In this document: piece after piece, positions 61,192 to 64,000 of the stretch
Position numbering within the stretch: position 1 is the first letter of the stretch
Layout of the letters: the number at the start of each line of letters is the position of its first letter
Assembly: GCA_023412495.1 (NCBI GenBank)
Contig: JAEYNP010000113.1
Coordinates: forward strand, 62,001 to 126,000
Length of the DNA stretch: 64,000 bases
DNA from: Pseudomonadota bacterium
GTDB taxonomy: Bacteria; Desulfobacterota; Desulfobulbia; Desulfobulbales; Desulfocapsaceae
Reading direction: 5' to 3'
Translations under genes and position numbers: made by a program
Notes under the pieces: model-generated
Seen by the model: the letters and a program-made list of their open reading frames with translations, nothing else
The model's database searches: none
What the model was told of the DNA's origin: nothing

Positions 61192-62940
61192 TCAAGAACA
61201 TTTTGCGGAGGTTTCAACTTTCAGGCTGCGCAGGCGATTGATCGCCCCGGCCAGTTCCAGTCTCCGCGGGCGGGCCAGGAAGAGGGCATCGTTGCCCGGG
61301 GCGAGGGCTCTGAGCCCGTTTTTGTCGAGGAGGTCGGCGATTAGCCCGGAGAGCGCCGAGGGCGACAGTGACCGGCAGCGGCAGAGGTCGCGGGCAAGCA
61401 GAAGAGTGTAGCCCACGGCCAGCACCTGGTCGGCATCGACCAGGGCCGGGAGTCTGGTGAGGTCGAGCCGCTCTTCGCCGAATTCCAGGATCCTCTCCTG
61501 CAGCCGGAGCGGCTTGATCCGCACCGGGAGGGTCTTGCCGATCCGTCCGGCCAGGTATGAAGGATCAAAACTTTCTGCCAATACCTTGCGGCAGTCCGTG
61601 AGTGTAATCGGCGTTGCCGGCTGTTCCGGCCGGGCGAGGGCGAGGCCTTTGACCTGCCCGGTCATATCGACCGGCAGATATTCACGCATGCCGATCACCC
61701 GGTCGGCCGCGCCCAGATGGTCGGAACTGCCGCCGGTCACCAGGAGGGTGCTGACCCCGAAATCGCGGTGGAGTTCGGCGACCCGGTCGAACAGAGGAGT
61801 GATGGGATCTTCCGGGATCAGCCGCCGCATGTTGCGGTCCTTGATCAGGAAATTGGCGGCCGAGGCATCCTCGTCGATCAACAGGAGCCGCGCCCCGGCC
61901 TGCGCCGCCTCGACGACGGCCGCCGCCTGGGAGGTGCTGCCGCTGGCGTTATTCGTGGAAAAGGCATTGCCCGTAACGCCGCCGGGCAGCCTGCCGATAA
62001 ATCCGGAGATATCCAGTTGCGTCACCGCCCTGCCCTCCTCGGCACGGACGAATACCGTCTCCGGGTGGGCGACCACCCGTTCCCGGCCGTCGCCCGGCAC
62101 ATGGGGATAGACCGCCTTCACCAGGGCGGAGAGCAGAGTGGATTTGCCGTGGAAACCGCCGCCGATGACCACATTCACCCCCGGCCGCAGTCCCAGCCCC
62201 CGGCACGGTCCGCCATTTTTCAGGTTGACGGTCACGGCCAGCTCTTCCGGGGCTCGGAAGGGGACTGCCCCTCTGAGCGGCTCGTCGGAAATGCCGGATG
62301 CACGCGGCAGCACCGAGCCGTCGGCGACGAAGGCCACGAGGCCGCAACGATCGAGCTCCCCTTGCAAGGCCATCATATCCTCCACCGCCGCGCAGTGATG
62401 CAGCAACCGGGTCTCGGTGACCGCCTGGCGCAGATCGGCGACAATTGACTGAAGTTCGACGGAAAACATCTCCGCCGCCTGCCTGCCAAGTACTCGGTTG
62501 TCCCGGGACCCCGGCAGACTGATACGGAAGGCGAGATGCAGTTCGCTGTCGCCGAAGCTGACGAGGTTGCGCTCCAGGACCTGGGGCGGCAGCGCCAGCG
62601 GCTGGAACGAGCCGCTGCCCTGGGCCCCGCGGCGCTGCCTGGCATGCCGGGCGACGCCCGCCTGAAAGGCCCGGAGCAGATAATCTGCCGCGGCCAGCCG
62701 GCGAGGCGCCGAGGCAAGGCTCCAATCCTCTAGCCCGAGGTCGGCAAAGCTCGTCCCCAGTCGGCAGACTGAGGCCGGGAAGGCTCCCGGACTCCCCTGG
62801 ATGTGCCGGAAGTCGACGGTGTAGCGGTCGCCGGCAAAGATCCGGCCGAGGAGCTGCCGGTAGCCGCCGAAGGCGCTGCCGTCAAGGTTCAGCAGAAAAG
62901 CTGCCAGATCGACTGTGGTCGGGAGAGAGGGGTTGGTCAT
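61192..62940 (-). CDS. ABC-class ATPase (PF09818 family)
   Basis: 582 residues from the ATG at 62940; a TTG at 62952 is equally possible. Family of stand-alone predicted ATPases of the ABC class. N-terminal RNase-H-like/other domain (about 1-230; DGSAFGGYRQLLGRIFAGDR, SFADLGLEDWSLASAPRRLA), Walker A VNVVIGGGFHGKSTLLSAL near residue 260, signature-like region DISGFIGRLPGGV and ASGSTSQAAAVVEA, Walker B ARLLLIDEDASAANFLIKDR, and VSTLLVTGGSSDHLGAADRV. Cytoplasmic, no membrane segments. Function unknown; a role in RNA or stress metabolism has only been suggested for relatives. Confidence 0.85.
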   Translation of the reverse strand: MTNPSLPTTVDLAAFLLNLDGSAFGGYRQLLGRIFAGDRYTVDFRHIQGSPGAFPASVCRLGTSFADLGLEDWSLASAPRRLAAADYLLRAFQAGVARHARQRRGAQGSGSFQPLALPPQVLERNLVSFGDSELHLAFRISLPGSRDNRVLGRQAAEMFSVELQSIVADLRQAVTETRLLHHCAAVEDMMALQGELDRCGLVAFVADGSVLPRASGISDEPLRGAVPFRAPEELAVTVNLKNGGPCRGLGLRPGVNVVIGGGFHGKSTLLSALVKAVYPHVPGDGRERVVAHPETVFVRAEEGRAVTQLDISGFIGRLPGGVTGNAFSTNNASGSTSQAAAVVEAAQAGARLLLIDEDASAANFLIKDRNMRRLIPEDPITPLFDRVAELHRDFGVSTLLVTGGSSDHLGAADRVIGMREYLPVDMTGQVKGLALARPEQPATPITLTDCRKVLAESFDPSYLAGRIGKTLPVRIKPLRLQERILEFGEERLDLTRLPALVDADQVLAVGYTLLLARDLCRCRSLSPSALSGLIADLLDKNGLRALAPGNDALFLARPRRLELAGAINRLRSLKVETSAKCS

Positions 62941-63109
62941 ACCCCCAGTCAAACCAATGCCGGGTATTTTTTCAAGTACTAGGCGATGTCATCAGCATCT
63001 GCTTCATATTAAGGACCATCAACTCCTGATATTTCGCCAGATTCTCGACCGCCAGGCTATCTATTTCCGGGGTTGTCGGTATCGGAATCCTTATTGCAGT
63101 CGCCAGGTT

Positions 63110-64000
63110 TCATACCTTGAAGCGTTTCATCGATTGCTCGAGTTTCGCGGCCAACTCGGAGAGTGACCTGGCGCTCGTCTCAACCTGGCTGCTGCCCGCC
63201 CCCACCTGATTGGCTTCGTTGTTGATCTCCGCAATATTTTGGGTGATCTCGGCGACGACCACGGAACTCTGGGCGACATTCTCGTTGACCTCGGAGATCC
63301 CCTGGGAGGCCTGGGAGATGTTGCCGGCGATCTCGTTGATCGCCGCCGACTGTTCCACGACGGCGGTCGCTATGCCGTTGATGACGTTGTTGATGTCGGC
63401 AATGACCCTGGCAATCTTGTCGATGTCGGCAATGGTCGTGGTGGTGGTCTGCTGCATCTCGTCGATCTGATTCTTGATCTCCACCGTCGCGGCCGCCGTC
63501 TGCCGGGCGAGTTCCTTGATCTCATTGGCGACCACGGCAAAGCCGCGGCCGGCCGCGCCGGCCCGGGCCGCCTCGATGGTGGCGTTCAGGGCCAGGAGGT
63601 TGGTCTGCTCGGAGATCTCGGTGATCGTCTCCGTGACCCTGCCCACCTTGCGGGCGGAATCCCCGAGGGCCGCGACCTTGCCCGACGTCTCCCGCGACTG
63701 CCTGACGGCGCTCTCCGAGACCTCCCTCGCCTTCTCCGCATTGCGGCCGATCTCGTTGACGGTGGCCGTCATCTCTTCGGTGGCCGTGGCGACCATGCGG
63801 GCATTGTTCGCCGACTGCTCCATGGCGGCGGAAACGGACTGTATACTGGCGCTCATCTCCTCGGCCGCGGCGGCCACCGACCCGGATTTGCGGGCGGTGC
63901 CGAGGGCGGAGCCGGACAGCTGCCTGGAGACCGCGGCGAGGTCTGACGACGAGGTGGAAAGCTCGGAGACACCGGCAACGACCTCCCCTATCATCGTCCG
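63110..64000 (-). CDS. Methyl-accepting chemotaxis protein, C-terminal part (cut by window edge)
   Basis: At least 296 residues, open to the right edge; the ATG at 63994 is probably internal. The signalling hairpin tip is visible as [20 protein letters not shown] then [20 protein letters not shown], the MCPsignal core. Helical methylation regions lie on both sides ([20 protein letters not shown], and [20 protein letters not shown] near the end). Output is through CheA/CheW. The sensor and membrane part lies outside the window. The C-terminus lacks a CheR-tethering pentapeptide. Confidence 0.92.
   Translation of the reverse strand, partial: RTMIGEVVAGVSELSTSSSDLAAVSRQLSGSALGTARKSGSVAAAAEEMSASIQSVSAAMEQSANNARMVATATEEMTATVNEIGRNAEKAREVSESAVRQSRETSGKVAALGDSARKVGRVTETITEISEQTNLLALNATIEAARAGAAGRGFAVVANEIKELARQTAAATVEIKNQIDEMQQTTTTTIADIDKIARVIADINNVINGIATAVVEQSAAINEIAGNISQASQGISEVNENVAQSSVVVAEITQNIAEINNEANQVGAGSSQVETSARSLSELAAKLEQSMKRFKV

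Noticed and set aside
1..64000. CRISPR arrays, tRNA or rRNA genes, prophage modules
   Set aside because: No regularly spaced direct repeats, no cloverleaf or rRNA signatures and no phage structural or integrase genes were seen on reading both strands; a covariance search for tRNAs was not possible here.

Overview
The window is a GC-rich chromosomal stretch of an anaerobic or micro-aerobic Gram-negative bacterium. Gene content fits a Desulfobacterota (delta-proteobacterial) lineage, but this is inference from families and no rRNA or other marker gene is present. Supporting content is a flavodiiron protein, a lactate permease, a TRAP remnant, an arsenite methyltransferase, a fused SpmA/SpmB protein, several sigma-54 promoters and a molybdopterin enzyme. 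No tRNA, rRNA, CRISPR array, prophage or intact insertion sequence was recognised.

Layout. 1-9.3 kb: end of a CBS-domain protein, a cupin, a glycine-zipper envelope protein, a DMT exporter, glycerol kinase, fused SpmAB, a Sel1-repeat exported protein and a ferritin-like protein. 9.4-12.8 kb: an aminotransferase, then a decayed stretch where the 5' part of a TRAP permease (dctM) is joined to a frameshifted malic-enzyme 3' part. 12.8-27.3 kb: a potassium region (kup, trkH-trkA, kdpABC-kdpD-kdpE) with lactate permease lctP inside it. 27.7-34.3 kb: an MMPL-type exporter, a motA-motB stator pair, an MBOAT acyltransferase and a small membrane protein. 34.4-37.7 kb: a pit phosphate transporter with its DUF47/PhoU-like partner, and a FemAB-like acyltransferase. 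37.9-42.4 kb: egtD behind a 1133-residue fusion of a molybdopterin oxidoreductase and a cysteine desulfurase. This is read as an oxygen-independent ergothioneine pathway. 42.7-45.7 kb: a hydantoinase/oxoprolinase-like protein with an HDAC-like deacetylase. 46.2-49.3 kb: a BON lipoprotein, a flavodiiron protein and an MreB/actin-like protein. 49.3-54.9 kb: a sigma-54 activator followed by a sigma-54 promoter, palindromic candidate enhancer sites and the operon for a small alpha-helical protein plus the three-subunit proton-translocating transhydrogenase (pntAA-pntAB-pntB). 55-64 kb: a CNNM/CorC-type protein, an AI-2E family permease, a TerC family protein, an ECF sigma factor with arsM, a DUF554 protein, an ABC-class ATPase and the 3' part of a chemotaxis receptor.

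Three exact sigma-54 promoters (TGGCAC-N5-TTGC) are visible: upstream of lctP, of the MMPL exporter and of the pnt operon. The first two share a 19-bp upstream inverted repeat at the same distance, so they are probably controlled by one enhancer-binding protein. The pnt promoter is preceded by different palindromes, lying directly after the gene for its likely activator.

The window also holds several undescribed-looking repeat structures: a multi-hairpin dispersed element of about 110-140 bp in at least three copies with two partial ones, a 142-bp element that is one large imperfect palindrome, a 24-bp inverted pair flanking 7.5 kb, and a GATACC-based hairpin. The strongest single system is the egtD plus Mo-enzyme/desulfurase fusion pair.
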